64,000 nt of DNA, from positions 2,170,001-2,234,000 of the forward strand of contig NC_089222.1 of NCBI RefSeq assembly GCF_963924675.1. Direction: 5' to 3'. The notes below the pieces were generated by a model that was not told the origin of the DNA, did not search any database, and worked only from the letters and a program-made list of their open reading frames with translations. Of the stretch, positions 11,831 to 21,223 are shown piece after piece. The translations under genes were made by a program, and so were the position numbers. Source of the stretch: Phocoena phocoena. Lineage: Eukaryota > Chordata > Mammalia > Artiodactyla > Phocoenidae. Each line of letters starts with the position of its first letter. Positions within the stretch are counted from its first letter, which is position 1.

Positions 11831-12142
11831 GGGACTTCCCTGGTGGCGCAGTGGATAAGAATCCGCCTGCCAATGCAGGGGACACGAGTTTGAGCCCTGG
11901 TCCCGGAAGATCCCACATGCCTTGGAACAACTAAGGCCATGTGTCACAACTACTGAGCCCATGTGACACAACTACTGAGCCCGCATCTAGAGCCCCTGCT
12001 CTGCGACAAGAGAAGCCACCGCAATGAGAAACCCACGCACCACAACGGTGCCCCTGCTCACTGCAACTAGAGAAAGCCTGTGCGCAGCAACGAAGACCCA
12101 GTGCAGCCATAAATAAATAAATTAATTAATTAATTTAAAAAA
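11831..12142 (+). mobile_element. CHR-type tRNA-derived SINE, long form
   Basis: A complete cetartiodactyl SINE of 312 bp. It begins gggacttccctggtggcgca and carries the tRNA-like box A region (tggcgcagtgg) and a degenerate box B (gtttgagccc), followed by the tRNA-unrelated body and an (AAAT)n/(ATTA)n tail. It is flanked by a 15-bp target-site duplication, atagtttctacttca at 11816-11830 and atagtatttacttca at 12143-12157 (two mismatches). A block 'cacaactactgagccc' is duplicated internally at about 11946-11983. It is more diverged than most other copies here, hence older. Confidence 0.95.
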
Positions 12143-12159
12143 ATAGTATTTACTTCAGA

Positions 12160-12250
12160 AGGTCGGTCTGAAGAGTAACCAAGGAAGGCCAGGAAGTGTT
12201 CAGCATGATACCTAGCACATAGTAATTGTTTAATAAATGTTATTAGCTGA
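12160..12250 (+). repeat. MIR 3'-end fragment
   Basis: 'cagcatgatacctagcacat' followed by 'aattgtttaataaatgttat' is the typical MIR 3' end. It may be the continuation of a MIR split by the SINE at 11831-12142. Confidence 0.55.
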
Positions 12251-12984
12251 CAGTGATAAATTTTCATTACTTTATGGTAGATGTTAAATTTCTGCAACAC
12301 AAAAGGGTCCCAGGGACAATTTTCTTATATTGAGTCTCAAAAACGTTGCAGTTAATCTTATTTTTTGGCAACTAGGATTACCTTTATAATAGAACATTTT
12401 TTTATTGGCCTTTTAGACTCCATGAGATGCCATTTGACTGGCGTGGGTGAGGTGAAGGTATAGGCATCTCATACTCTACTCTCCTGAATGAAATACAGAG
12501 GTTGCCCAGGTCTCCTAAGAAGCAGGTCCCCACGTGTGTGGTAGGAGCTAAAAAGACAGAGATTCCAGCTGGTTGCAGCTCTCAGGTCAAGTGTTTGTTA
12601 GACAGGGAATTTAATAAACTGCGTTAGCCGGAGCTCAGTCATCTCCCTGCAAGGTGACAAGCAGTTACAGCTCTTGATTTAAAGCCTTCATTAAAAGAGG
12701 TCTTCAAACGAAATGAACTTCATCCTTTTATGAGAAAGAGAGGAAAAATGTAAGACCATTAAATCTGCGATGCAGTTGAAAGCAAACCTATTTTTGGCTA
12801 CATCAGGTTGAACGTGACAGTGAAATCATGTGACCCTGCTAGGATACTTAGGCTGGTTTTCTGAGGCCTCTTCATTGATTCCATTATTTTCACGTATAAT
12901 CATTCGACTTTAGGGTTGGAGCACGACCCCAGCAGTAACAACTATGATGATGATAGTCACCACGATGACGGTGACCACGATCAT
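12251..12984. other. Unassigned intergenic sequence
   Basis: No gene or repeat recognised apart from a short GAT/CAC-rich patch at 12940-12984. Confidence 0.4.
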
Positions 12985-13180
12985 CTCCCTAACGTCTCTC
13001 CAAGTCACTGAAACTCCGTCTCCACTGACACATCTCTGCCCAATCCATCAGCGTGTTCTACCTGGATCTGGTGCAATAAATACCTGGGCTCTTCATCCGC
13101 AATCATCCTACCGCTCCTGACAATTCATTCTGACCACTTCTGCCAGGTATCTTCCAGAAATGCAAAAATTGACTACCCTC
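12985..13180 (+). repeat. L2 LINE fragment, diverged
   Basis: Contains 'ccgtctccactgacacat', 'ctacctggatctggtgcaat' and 'aatcatcctaccgctcctga', which follow the order of the distal L2 ORF region. Weak match by eye. Confidence 0.4.
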
Positions 13181-14989
13181 TCATCTGGGCTTGAACTCTC
13201 CAAAGGATCCCACGACACGCAGTGGGAGTTTCCAGGAACTTCAAGACGGGAAAGGCAGAAGCCTAGTGGGTTTGGGGGATAGAGGCAAGAGATCTGTCGC
13301 CTCTGCTGGCTGCATCGATGCTGTGATAGCCTTTAGGTGGCCACCTCTGACTGACCAAGATCATACAGAAGGGAGTCTCTAAGCCCGGGCAAGATGAGCT
13401 TTGACAGATCTATGAAGGCCTGTGAGTAGTCAACCCATTCCTCCGGCAGATGCAAGAGAGAAATGAAAGTATTTCCTGCATATCAAACAAACTTCCAATA
13501 CTCCAACCAAGCTCCTCAGGAAAAGCTTCACGTTGTAAGTCCCTTAGTTTAAGTTAAATTCTGGGAAGAAATTCGGTTTCGAGAGAGTGTCCATTCATTC
13601 AACAAACTCCAGATATTTCATGATAGAAAGTAAATTTTCTGACTTGATCTGAGTTGTTCCCAACCCTGTACATTGTAAAAATGTGTAACTCAAATCTCTC
13701 CTTTTTTTCATCAATGCATTTTGTTGAGTATAAAGAATAGATGCTTATATATGTATAACTTATTCCAATTCGTGGCAATTTAAAACATTAGGTTTTTTTA
13801 AGCACTTACACTTATGGCACTGTTAACTGGAAATATACAGGCAGGGAAAGGGTTTAACCTGGGATGCGCTTTTAACTCTACGTATGTGGAGAATTACAAA
13901 CTAAAATGTGGGAATTGAACTTGGCCACATCTGGACAAGACCAGGACTATACGTCAACACATTTCAGAGGTTTTCTTCCCTTGACAGGAACTGTCACTCG
14001 ACTAATGCAATTGGACAGTAGGAAAATAAGCTCTTATTCCTAAGAATATACAGATTATTTTGGAAGAAGCAACCTGAAATGGATTTTGGGATTTATGAAA
14101 GATTTTCTAAAATGAATGTTTCACACACTCAGATAAGCACAATTAATCTATTGACTATTTTAAAAGGTTATCTTAGCAAAGCCTCGATTTTTCTACTCTT
14201 TAGGGAGAAAAAGAAAGCGTATTCTGTTAGTCATCTTTCCATGGTAATACTCACAGAGATATATTATAAGGTTGTCCTCCAGGGGGTGTTAAATCTTCAG
14301 CAAAGCTCCAGCGTTGCTGAAAGGCGTTCAAATCCAGTTAGCACAGGCAGACAACGTGGCTTCCTCCTCACGGGGATGCAGGAGTTCTAGGGCCCACATC
14401 CTGAATTTCACATCTCAGGCGTCTACACGAGACCTCATACTTTTTAGTAAGGCTGACGCAGGCATGAAAAGCCGGTGGCCGTGAGGTGCGTGCCACGAGC
14501 CCAGCCGTATGCTCTGAGTGTCAGATGGCAAACCTTGGGCTGGCTGATCCTCAGGGTTCACACTGCTAAACTTTTCAAGACACTGTTGTTATGGATAGAA
14601 ACCATGGTGCTTTCCAAGGGCAGAAGTGTGATTCCTGAAGGCCCAAAGGTAACCTCATATGAGCTGGGGAAGGCTATGTCCGCCAAAACGGCAAAGGATC
14701 CTTCTTTCCTACTTAATCCCCTCAGAGGGCTATTTTTGCTGTTCTTTCTTAATGAAACCATCACTTGGGAGTCTGCAAACCTCTAGGTCTGGCGAACCGG
14801 CAACTTGAAGTGGTAAAAGTCTACGACTGCAAAGCATGCCGTATAGCAGCTAAGAGGTCCGTTGGTTCTGCAGTTGACTGACAGGGTTTCAACGTCTGCA
14901 ATACTTCTTACAAGCTTATAATACTTCTCTATAATAATCCTCATCCTGAATTACCTACTTAAACTCCTGCGTCTCTGACTCGTCATTCA
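13181..14989. other. Unassigned intergenic sequence downstream of LRRC3B
   Basis: About 1.8 kb without a recognised repeat. Two 103-codon plus-strand frames (14079-14390 and 14475-14786) show no domain, signal or splice context suggesting a gene. Confidence 0.4.
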
Positions 14990-15100
14990 CAGAAGACTAT
15001 CTCATAGGGTAAATGGTAGGATTAACCAAGACAACCCAAAGAAAGTGCTTGCTGTATAGTAAGTGTTCCATAAACAGTATAAGTTACTTTTATTCCTTAG
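14990..15100 (+). repeat. MIR 3' fragment
   Basis: 'ctatctcatagggtaaatgg', 'aagaaagtgcttgctgtata' and 'gtaagtgttccataaacag' follow the MIR 3' half. Plus orientation. Confidence 0.6.
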
Positions 15101-15417
15101 TCTGGGGGTCGAGTCCCCATGATGTGGCTCCAGCCCTGTCTCTCGCTTCCTGTTACATAGAACCCTTCGTCCCCCACACCTCCCTGCTTTTATCCCTGTG
15201 TTCTGCTTCCTTTACCTTCCTCACCTACAGCATCTGATGAGATCCCACCCAAGTCTCAAGGATGACCTTAACTGCAGCTTAAACCCGAAGAAACACAATT
15301 CCCTCCTCCAAGCACCAAATGAGCTTTCTCCTGTCTCTGGACAATATCAGGGACAGGCTATCGTGATACACAGGTGTTTGCATTTGTCAAATATATGGAA
15401 CTGTACACTTAACATGG

Positions 15418-15427
<10 letters not shown>

Positions 15428-15448
<21 letters not shown>

Positions 15449-15641
15449 TGCGGTAGGCGAGCGTCTCACTGTTGTGGCCTCTCCCGCTGCGGAGCACAGG
15501 CTCCGGACGCGCAGGCTCAGCGGCCATGGCTCACGTGCCCAGCCGCTCCGCGGCATGTGGGATCCTCCCGGACTGGGTTACGAACCCGTGTCCCCTGCAT
15601 TGGCAGGCAGACTCCCAGCCACTGCGCCACCAGGGAAGCCC
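15428..15641 (-). mobile_element. CHR-type tRNA-derived SINE
   Basis: A complete minus-oriented copy: reversed poly(A) (a T run from about 15423 to 15449), body with ccgctgcggagcacaggctc, and the 5' end at 15641 (reversed gggcttccctgg). It is flanked by a 17-bp perfect duplication, aacatgggtgcattttt, at 15411-15427 and 15642-15658. The perfect duplication and CpG-rich body indicate a young insertion. Confidence 0.97.
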
Positions 15642-15709
15642 AACATGGGTGCATTTTTTAATATGCAAATTATACCTCTATCAGCCAACCCAGTCAGAAC
15701 ATAATGAGA

Positions 15710-15925
15710 AGACCTCAGTCTTCGGAGTCAGGGAGACTTGGTTCAAGTTCGAGTTCTGATACTTTCTACTTGGCAGGTCACTGGACTTCTTTCGCGCAAG
15801 GGGCTTCCTCCTCGCAGATGGGGTGGCTGTCACTTTCTCCTCTGGGAGTCAGGGTTTGGAGTCATAGTATACAAATGCCTTGCACCATGCTTGCACACAG
15901 TTGATGCTACATGATTATTAAGACC
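15710..15925 (+). repeat. MIR SINE
   Basis: 'tcttcggagtcagggagact', 'tggttcaagttcgagttctg', then 'ttgcaccatgcttgcacaca' match the MIR order in plus orientation. Confidence 0.6.
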
Positions 15926-15984
15926 TTCCTTTTTGGCATGGCTATTTCTATGTTGGGCACACACCTCTGTCCACCAGAAGGTAA

Positions 15985-16060
15985 TCTTGAGGACAGAATA
16001 TGTGCTCCTTTTTTTTTTTTCCATGTGTCTAGCATAGAGTAGAAGTAGTGTGTTTTGCTA
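15985..16060 (+). repeat. L2 3'-end fragment
   Basis: 'cttgaggacagaatatgtgc' and 'ccatgtgtctagcatagag' resemble the L2 3' end, interrupted by a T run at about 16010-16020. Weak. Confidence 0.4.
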
Positions 16061-16363
16061 AACACACCAACTTTTAGGTAGCAAACACCTAGAGACATCC
16101 CAATTTACACTTCTGCAGGTTGCCACGCTATGTATTATCACTTAAGTTTGCTAAGGCTTAGTATTTTGAAGTCTGACAGGTATTCTACTCGGCTGATAAC
16201 TCAGCTACGGCGCCCCAGTGTACCATAGAACTTAATAACATCTCTCATTGTGATCATTCTTTAGGTTCACAAGAGTTGTCTGTCTCTCTTTAAAGCAATT
16301 GAATGACTGTACTGTTTTCTGGACCAATAAGTCACTCTGTTTTTCATGGCTCAAAGTTAGGCT

Positions 16364-16369
16364 TTTATT
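16364..16369 (-). terminator. LRRC3B: Candidate LRRC3B poly(A) signal (AATAAA)
   Basis: The first canonical AATAAA on the minus strand after the LRRC3B stop codon (TTTATT on the plus strand), about 290 nt downstream of it. It would give a short 3' UTR. Other, more distal signals may be used; transcript data would decide. Confidence 0.4.
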
Positions 16370-16404
16370 TGGTTTCAAATTAAAAAAATAAATTTCATTA
16401 TTAA

Positions 16405-16490
16405 ATACTGAGATGGATAGAACTAAGGTTCAGAGAAGTAGCTGACTCAGGAATATACCACCAGGAGTACAACTGAGGGGTGGATTACCG
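16405..16490 (-). repeat. MIR-like fragment in the LRRC3B 3' flank
   Basis: 'actaaggttcagagaagtag' followed by 'ctgactcaggaatata' and 'caactgaggggtgga' resembles the central MIR core in reverse. If the poly(A) signal at 16364 is used, this lies inside the 3' UTR. Confidence 0.4.
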
Positions 16491-16659
16491 AAACGAAAAT
16501 GATTTATGCGGTCATGTTGGTTAAAAGTTCAACAGTGGCATGATTCAAAAGAAACTGAGATACAAAGTTTCAAATGTTTACAATGGATGAGAGAAGTAAA
16601 CCACTTATTCTACTGCAATCCCAAACGGATTTCTTTTTCCATGCCAGTCAGTTCGGACA

Positions 16660-17439
16660 CTACACCACTGTACTAATATCGTCGGGCTCGTCGGCTTTCT
16701 TTTGCCTGCTCGGCAGGGATTTCAAGTATTCAAGGTGTCTTCGCGCATCTTCCTGATTTTGCCTCACATAATACACCACATACGAGATCACCATGGTGAA
16801 CCAGCCAAACATGGTGACCAGCATGGCATAATCAGTCGTTTTTTTAGGGAGGTTACAAAGGTCAGCATCATTGGCAGCGTTGAGGAACGGTCTCCCGGCG
16901 TGTTCATCCAGCACGGAGGTCTTGCAGATCACATTGTGGGCTGTCTCGTGATTGGACACCATGCCCCTCAGAACTTGCTGGAGTGTACAGTCGCAGTGCC
17001 AGGGGTTGTTGGCAATCCTGGCCCTGGCCTTCAGGTTATTGAAAGCGTTTTTGTGCACGCTCTGAATCCGGTTGTCAGACAAGTCCAGAGTCTGCAGAGT
17101 TTCGGCGACTCCTTTGAAGGCATGCTCATCGATAAACTCAATGCCATTTTTGGACAGGTTGAGAACTCTTAGTTGATGGAGGTCCTTAAAAATCTCATTG
17201 GGGATGGATGTGATCTGATTGGAGTCCAGATACAGTAAGACTGTTTCAGGAGGAAGATCTCTAGGTATTTCCTTGAGATTTGCATTGCTACAGGTGACAT
17301 TTAAACCCCCAGAGGAAGAACAAAGACAGCCCTTGGGACACATACTGGCGGAATGAAAACACAGTATCATAAGAACAAAACTTTGTAGGAGGAGACACAT
17401 GGAGAGGGAACGAGTTAACCACAGGTCCACCAGATTCAT
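16660..17439 (-). CDS. LRRC3B: Leucine-rich repeat-containing protein 3B
   Basis: Complete 259-residue frame, the length known for mammalian LRRC3B. Visible architecture: hydrophobic N-terminal signal sequence (about 1-33); LRRNT cap with Cys34, 38, 40 and 50; three leucine-rich repeats at about 65-86, 89-110 and 114-135; LRRCT cap starting NPWHCDC (Cys149, 151, 172, 195); one transmembrane helix about 205-225; and a charged cytoplasmic tail ending STVV, which fits a class I PDZ ligand. N-glycosylation sequons occur at Asn47 and Asn94. It is therefore a small type I membrane protein with its repeats outside the cell. Family literature describes LRRC3B as a putative tumour suppressor often silenced by methylation; its partners are poorly known. 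The ATG at 17437-17439 has A at -3. There are no frameshifts, internal stops or missing cap cysteines, so the gene looks intact. Stop is TAG at 16660-16662. Confidence 0.97.
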   Translation of the reverse strand: MNLVDLWLTRSLSMCLLLQSFVLMILCFHSASMCPKGCLCSSSGGLNVTCSNANLKEIPRDLPPETVLLYLDSNQITSIPNEIFKDLHQLRVLNLSKNGIEFIDEHAFKGVAETLQTLDLSDNRIQSVHKNAFNNLKARARIANNPWHCDCTLQQVLRGMVSNHETAHNVICKTSVLDEHAGRPFLNAANDADLCNLPKKTTDYAMLVTMFGWFTMVISYVVYYVRQNQEDARRHLEYLKSLPSRQKKADEPDDISTVV

Positions 17440-17476
17440 GCTGGGATGTCAGCATAATCACAAGCCCATTCTTCAT
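17288..17476 (-). promoter_or_regulatory. Upstream ORF overlapping the LRRC3B start
   Basis: An ATG at 17474-17476, 37 nt upstream of the LRRC3B ATG, opens a 62-codon frame that runs out of phase into the CDS and stops at 17288. Its start context is weak (T at -3), so most scanning ribosomes could bypass it. Predicted only; whether it is translated is unknown. Confidence 0.5.
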
Positions 17477-17545
17477 TTATTCCAACAAGCAAGTGTGGTA
17501 ACGCTTCCAGCCCTGTCCACACTGTTGGTTTCCTTCTTGCGTGAT

Positions 17546-17593
17546 TCAAAGGGCTGCAGCTAATACACGTATCCCTTCATTATTCCGGTCCAT
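17546..17593 (-). promoter_or_regulatory. Short upstream ORF at the start of the terminal exon
   Basis: An ATG 10 nt inside the exon (17591-17593) has a strong context (A at -3, G at +4) and encodes 15 residues (MDRNNEGIRVLAAAL) before a TGA at 17546-17548, well before the main start. A second, 6-codon frame starts within it. Such an arrangement can lower and condition translation of the downstream frame; here it is a sequence-based inference. Confidence 0.5.
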
Positions 17594-17603
17594 GCTTGGG
17601 TAC

Positions 17604-17621
17604 CTAAAGGAAAGGAAAGCA
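17604..17621 (-). promoter_or_regulatory. LRRC3B: Splice acceptor of the LRRC3B coding exon
   Basis: Read on the minus strand: a near-uninterrupted pyrimidine tract, tgctttcctttcctttAG, followed by exon sequence gtacccaagc. This is the only strong acceptor just upstream of the CDS. Confidence 0.75.
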
Positions 17622-18371
17622 GATGCAATTAGCTCTTTTGCGAAGGGAAGTACATTGCAATTAAAAGTGCTCTCAGGCATCTGGCATTTTATGTGGGCAG
17701 GAGAGTTGGTTATGCAGGTAATTTCCATCAACACCACTGGGACTTATCTGTGTAATGGGAGTCTCCTGCTCAAATCCCAGGTCCCGGGGCGGGGGGAGGA
17801 CTGTCAATAAATGCAATTTCCAAAGGATGTTGACTTGTTGTTCGTTGTGCAGAATTAGAGCAGACAGTCCAGATTTCTCTCATTTCTACTGGCCTTCACC
17901 ACATCCTGAACCCTTTGTGAATTTTACAGCAATAAGATTTAATTACCCCTTTGCTCCTTCCTACAATCAAGAGGCATCAAGGCAACTGAGCCCTTCCCTT
18001 GGGCAGCAGTGAGAAATCATACCGATATTTTAAAATTAATGACCATAGATAACAATATCTTTCATGGCTTTTGAATGGATGCCCAATTTGGAATATTTTC
18101 TGTAAAGAAATCTCTTACTTGAACTACGGAACGTATGAGTGCATTCCATCCTTCACAACAAAATGTTGCTAAGGACCTACAGCATGGAATCTCCAAAAGG
18201 GGTGCCTCCTTTGTGACCTCTTAAGATGACATTACACGCGGAAGGATGTCCTTAACTGAACTTCCAAAGGATTCTCTCTTTGTTTTCCAAACAATGTATC
18301 CCCTCTCCAATAGATCTTTAAATATGACACACACCTCCAAGCCTTTTTTTTTTTAGTATAAAAAGAGAATT
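17622..18371. other. Unassigned intronic sequence
   Basis: No repeat family or exon recognised. It lies immediately upstream of the coding exon and could hold splicing signals. Confidence 0.4.
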
Positions 18372-18387
18372 AAGAAATACTAGCCTC

Positions 18388-18535
18388 GGGGCTTCCCTGG
18401 TGGCGCAGTGGTTGGGAGTCTGCCTGCTGATGCAGGGGACACGGGTTCGTGCCCCGGTCTGGGAAGATCCCACATGCCACGGAGCGGCTGGGCCCATGAG
18501 CCCGCATACCGCAAAAAAAAAAAAAAAAAAAAAAA
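18388..18535 (+). mobile_element. CHR-type SINE with internal deletion
   Basis: Begins ggggcttccctggtggcgca and keeps the tRNA-like head (box B ggttcgtgcccc), but jumps from 'ggctgggcccatgagcc' straight to 'cgcataccgc' and a poly(A) of about 24 nt, so roughly 60 bp of the usual body are missing. It is flanked by a perfect 16-bp duplication, aagaaatactagcctc, at 18372-18387 and 18536-18551. Confidence 0.95.
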
Positions 18536-18551
18536 AAGAAATACTAGCCTC

Positions 18552-18640
18552 TTATATGTAAGTCAAATCATTATGCTGTGCACCATAAACTTCTACAGTG
18601 CTGTATGCAAATTATATGTCAATGAAACTGGAAAAAAATG
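18552..18640 (+). mobile_element. L1 3'-end fragment
   Basis: 'tatgtaagtcaaatcattat', 'gctgtgcaccataaacttct' and 'caatgaaactggaaaaaa' match the terminal part of an L1 3' UTR in plus orientation. Confidence 0.6.
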
Positions 18641-18951
18641 ACGTAATTAGCGGCCGAAGAAATGCAACTATAAAATGAGATATGAGTGTTTTTCTTCTAT
18701 CCATATAATTTTTGAAAATACCATCCATATGCTTATAAGAATAGTATAATATAGCATCCTCATTAACACATCTTTGGAGAATATGTTTTGGAAAGAAATT
18801 TGGCAATATCTATCGAGAACATTAAATTTTATATACATATACATCTCTCTCTCTCTATATATATCTTTTGACATTGTAATTTTCTTTCAAGTAATCTGTT
18901 CTAGGGAAATGTTCTAAAATTAAACAAAAATTTAAATCCCCCCCCCCAAAA
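18641..18951 (+). mobile_element. Possible old L1-related fragment with CT/TA low complexity
   Basis: 'gaaatttggcaatatctatc' resembles a decayed L1 ORF2 segment. Includes (CT)n/(TA)n at about 18845-18865 and a C-run plus A-run at 18938-18954. It ends at a third copy of the target-like motif agaaatactaggctc. Confidence 0.35.
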
Positions 18952-18967
18952 AAAGAAATACTAGGCT

Positions 18968-19159
18968 CTAAGACTTCCTCAATAGTTTATTTTTCTTTCT
19001 AATCGTATATATACACATGTATTAGTGTTGGAAAAAGGCCAAAAGTAATTGCAAAACTTTAGTGATATGAGCAAAGTTACGAACTTACCCCAAAATGGAG
19101 ATGAGAACATAAGTGAACATTCAAAACTACTCTCTCATGTAAAGAGGACAGGCATCCTC
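18968..19159. other. Unassigned intronic sequence
   Basis: No gene or repeat recognised. Confidence 0.4.
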
Positions 19160-19290
19160 ACAGGTTAGGCAAGTGGATCTTGGACAGATTATGTGACTTG
19201 TCCAAGGTCAAATAGCTTGCAGGTGGTAGAGAAAGGAATCAAGCCAAAGACTGCTCTGACTCATTAATCTCACAATTCTTTCCACAATTC
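19160..19290 (-). repeat. MIR SINE fragment
   Basis: 'gattatgtgacttgtccaag', 'gtcaaatagcttgcaggtgg' and 'actgctctgactc' follow the reversed MIR core. Part of a 174-codon minus-strand frame falls on it, which argues against that frame being a gene. Confidence 0.65.
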
Positions 19291-20264
19291 TTTCTTTACC
19301 CCTCTTTCCCAATTCCATCTGCTCCATGAGGGCAAACAGAATCCAGGGATTGCTGTAACTTCCGATGCTGTTACGTTGCTGCTCTATCCCACACTGAGGA
19401 CCCCATCGGATCCCAGGAAGGGGGCCCTCTGCCTTGTGGAGGGGATCCATGCCTGACTTCCAAGGACTGTCTCTCGGGATCTGAGAAACAAGGAGAGCAT
19501 TCATTCCTCTTACAGCAGTGAGCAACAAATGACTCTCTGCAAACTTGTCTTTTCTAAAGATCCCAGATGGATAAATACAGAGGGAAATGACTCCAAATGT
19601 TACCAAACTCACAGAAAGGAAGATTAATGTGAGCTGAAAACATAATGAACTGGGTTGTTCATCATGGAAAAAAGCAAGATTATCAACAGCAGAATGCAAT
19701 GAATGTACTTTTGGAATCCTGAATCCCTCCAATGCCAGAGATGCTAGAGATGAACCCCTAGGCGTACTAAGCCGTGTGTCAACAGCTCATTTCATCTGCA
19801 GTGAAACTTTACCTCCCTTCCATGTTTTCCTTCCTTCAAAACTTCATCGCATATCATCTGGGGACTGTAGTAATTGTCTAGATGGGAGAAAAAAAGCATG
19901 AACAGGTGTGGAGGGGGGGACACTCAGAGAAGAAAGAGTGTGGCAGTAGGACAAGGCAAATGTGGCTGTGAGGAGGACATGAGAAGGACACAGGGGATGG
20001 GAGAAATGAGTGTGATTAGAGAAAACAAAGGGAGTCCCTGTCATCAAGCGACTTCCATCACCTGAGTAGGTGCGACCTGAGTATGTGCTGAAAGAAGGAA
20101 CGCCTTCTCTGGAGGACCCTCCACATCTCTCCAGAGACTGATTCCAAGTCTATCTGGAGGGAAGTGTTCTCTAATTTAGACTCTAAGTTCTGGGAGGGCA
20201 GGGACTTGTTTCTACCTTGTGTAGAGACAGTAGTAAACAATTAAGAAGGAAAAAGTACACTGGG
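19291..20264. other. Unassigned intronic sequence
   Basis: No gene or repeat recognised. Confidence 0.4.
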
Positions 20265-20455
20265 TTTGTATTTCAGCTCTAATCCTGATGACCATTATGC
20301 TATCTAAACCTCACTCCCCTTCTCTTCATACAGAGGTTATAAAAGCATCTAGTAACAATGTTGATTTGAGCATTATATGAGATAATCCATGTAAAGCATT
20401 TAGCACAATGCCTGATAGATAGCAAGTGCACAAGACTCGTTAGCTACAGTTATTA
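20265..20455 (+). repeat. MIR SINE
   Basis: Well-preserved order: 'tatgctatctaaacctcact', 'catacagaggttataaaagc', 'gcattatatgagataatcca', 'aaagcatttagcacaatgcc'. Confidence 0.75.
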
Positions 20456-20540
20456 GTATTATTCCAGATACATTCCGAACTCCTAGCATTGTGCCTGGCC
20501 TGTATGAAGGGCTAAATAAATATCTATTGTATGAATGAAC
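20456..20540 (+). repeat. L2 3'-end fragment
   Basis: 'ctcctagcattgtgcctggc', 'aataaatatctattgtatga', 'atgaacc': the L2 3' terminus directly after the MIR. Confidence 0.65.
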
Positions 20541-21223
20541 CAATGAAGTATGGAGCAATCTAGCTGTGGTTTTTCTTCCCAATGGTAATTATTTTTATTA
20601 CTTCGAACACAAGCACTGGCTCATCAAATGTCTGTTGGTTTTACACGTCAAAATGGTGGCCTCTGGAAAAATCACAAATGCATGCTCTTATTTGAAGAAT
20701 AGAACTTTTTCCCAGTACACTTCTCTAGACTCAATCTATTGTTTCTCCAGAATGATCAGTCCAATGGTCATGGTCACAGACAAGAAATGGTGCAAAGTTT
20801 CTTGAGATGAAATCCTTCACGTCCCAAATGGGCCACCTGAACACCGGATGGAATGCCTATTGGGTGTACAAATACTGAATATTCCTTGCATTCAAAGAGG
20901 TTGGACTCAAACTATTTCATGTTCTCTCTATGATTCATAAGAAGGGAATAAAATCTTCTGGGACTGGCTGGATCACTGGGTTGCCATGACAGCCTCTAGA
21001 GCCTCCACTCTCATCCAGTATAAAGTGACAAAAGTTGCAGGATGTACAGAGCTGAGCCCTTAGATGTCCAAATACATCGAATCAAGGTTATCTTCAGCAG
21101 GAAGGACAGAAGGGCTGCCTCTCTGCTCTATTGTGCTGAATTACTATTTTCCAAAGGGATTATCAGCTTGGCATTGCCTTAAAGTACTGGAAAGGTAAAC
21201 AGTGATTCCTAGGAAAGGAAGCC
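20541..21223. other. Unassigned intronic sequence
   Basis: No gene or repeat recognised. Confidence 0.4.

Larger units (their letters stand above)
16364..17603 (-). other. LRRC3B: LRRC3B terminal exon (5'-UTR part, full CDS, 3' UTR)
   Basis: On the minus strand a strong splice acceptor (pyrimidine tract ctttcctttcctttAG, AG at 17604-17605) opens an exon at 17603. It holds 164 nt of 5' UTR, the uninterrupted 260-codon CDS and a 3' UTR that may end near 16364. There is no promoter signature just upstream, so the first non-coding exon(s) must lie at higher coordinates, beyond what I can identify. Known human LRRC3B has the same layout of a single coding exon preceded by a non-coding exon. The 3' boundary is uncertain. 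Confidence 0.75.

Noticed and set aside
11831..12142. Functional tRNA gene (tRNA-like head of the SINEs)
   Set aside because: The heads carry tRNA-like A and B boxes but no complete cloverleaf, and each is followed by a SINE body and A-rich tail.
15198..15704. 168-codon plus-strand frame
   Set aside because: Most of it runs through a CHR SINE and its poly(A)/T tract; GC-rich SINEs give spurious frames, as also at 22109-22560, 27364-27817, 28508-28970, 40315-40718, 44018-44452, 57930-58396 and 62409-62854.
16702..17172. 156-codon plus-strand open frame over the LRRC3B CDS
   Set aside because: It is the antisense shadow of the conserved LRRC3B coding sequence; no independent features.
19208..19732. 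174-codon minus-strand frame
   Set aside because: Its 3' part lies on a reversed MIR; no signal peptide, domain or splice context; likely chance.
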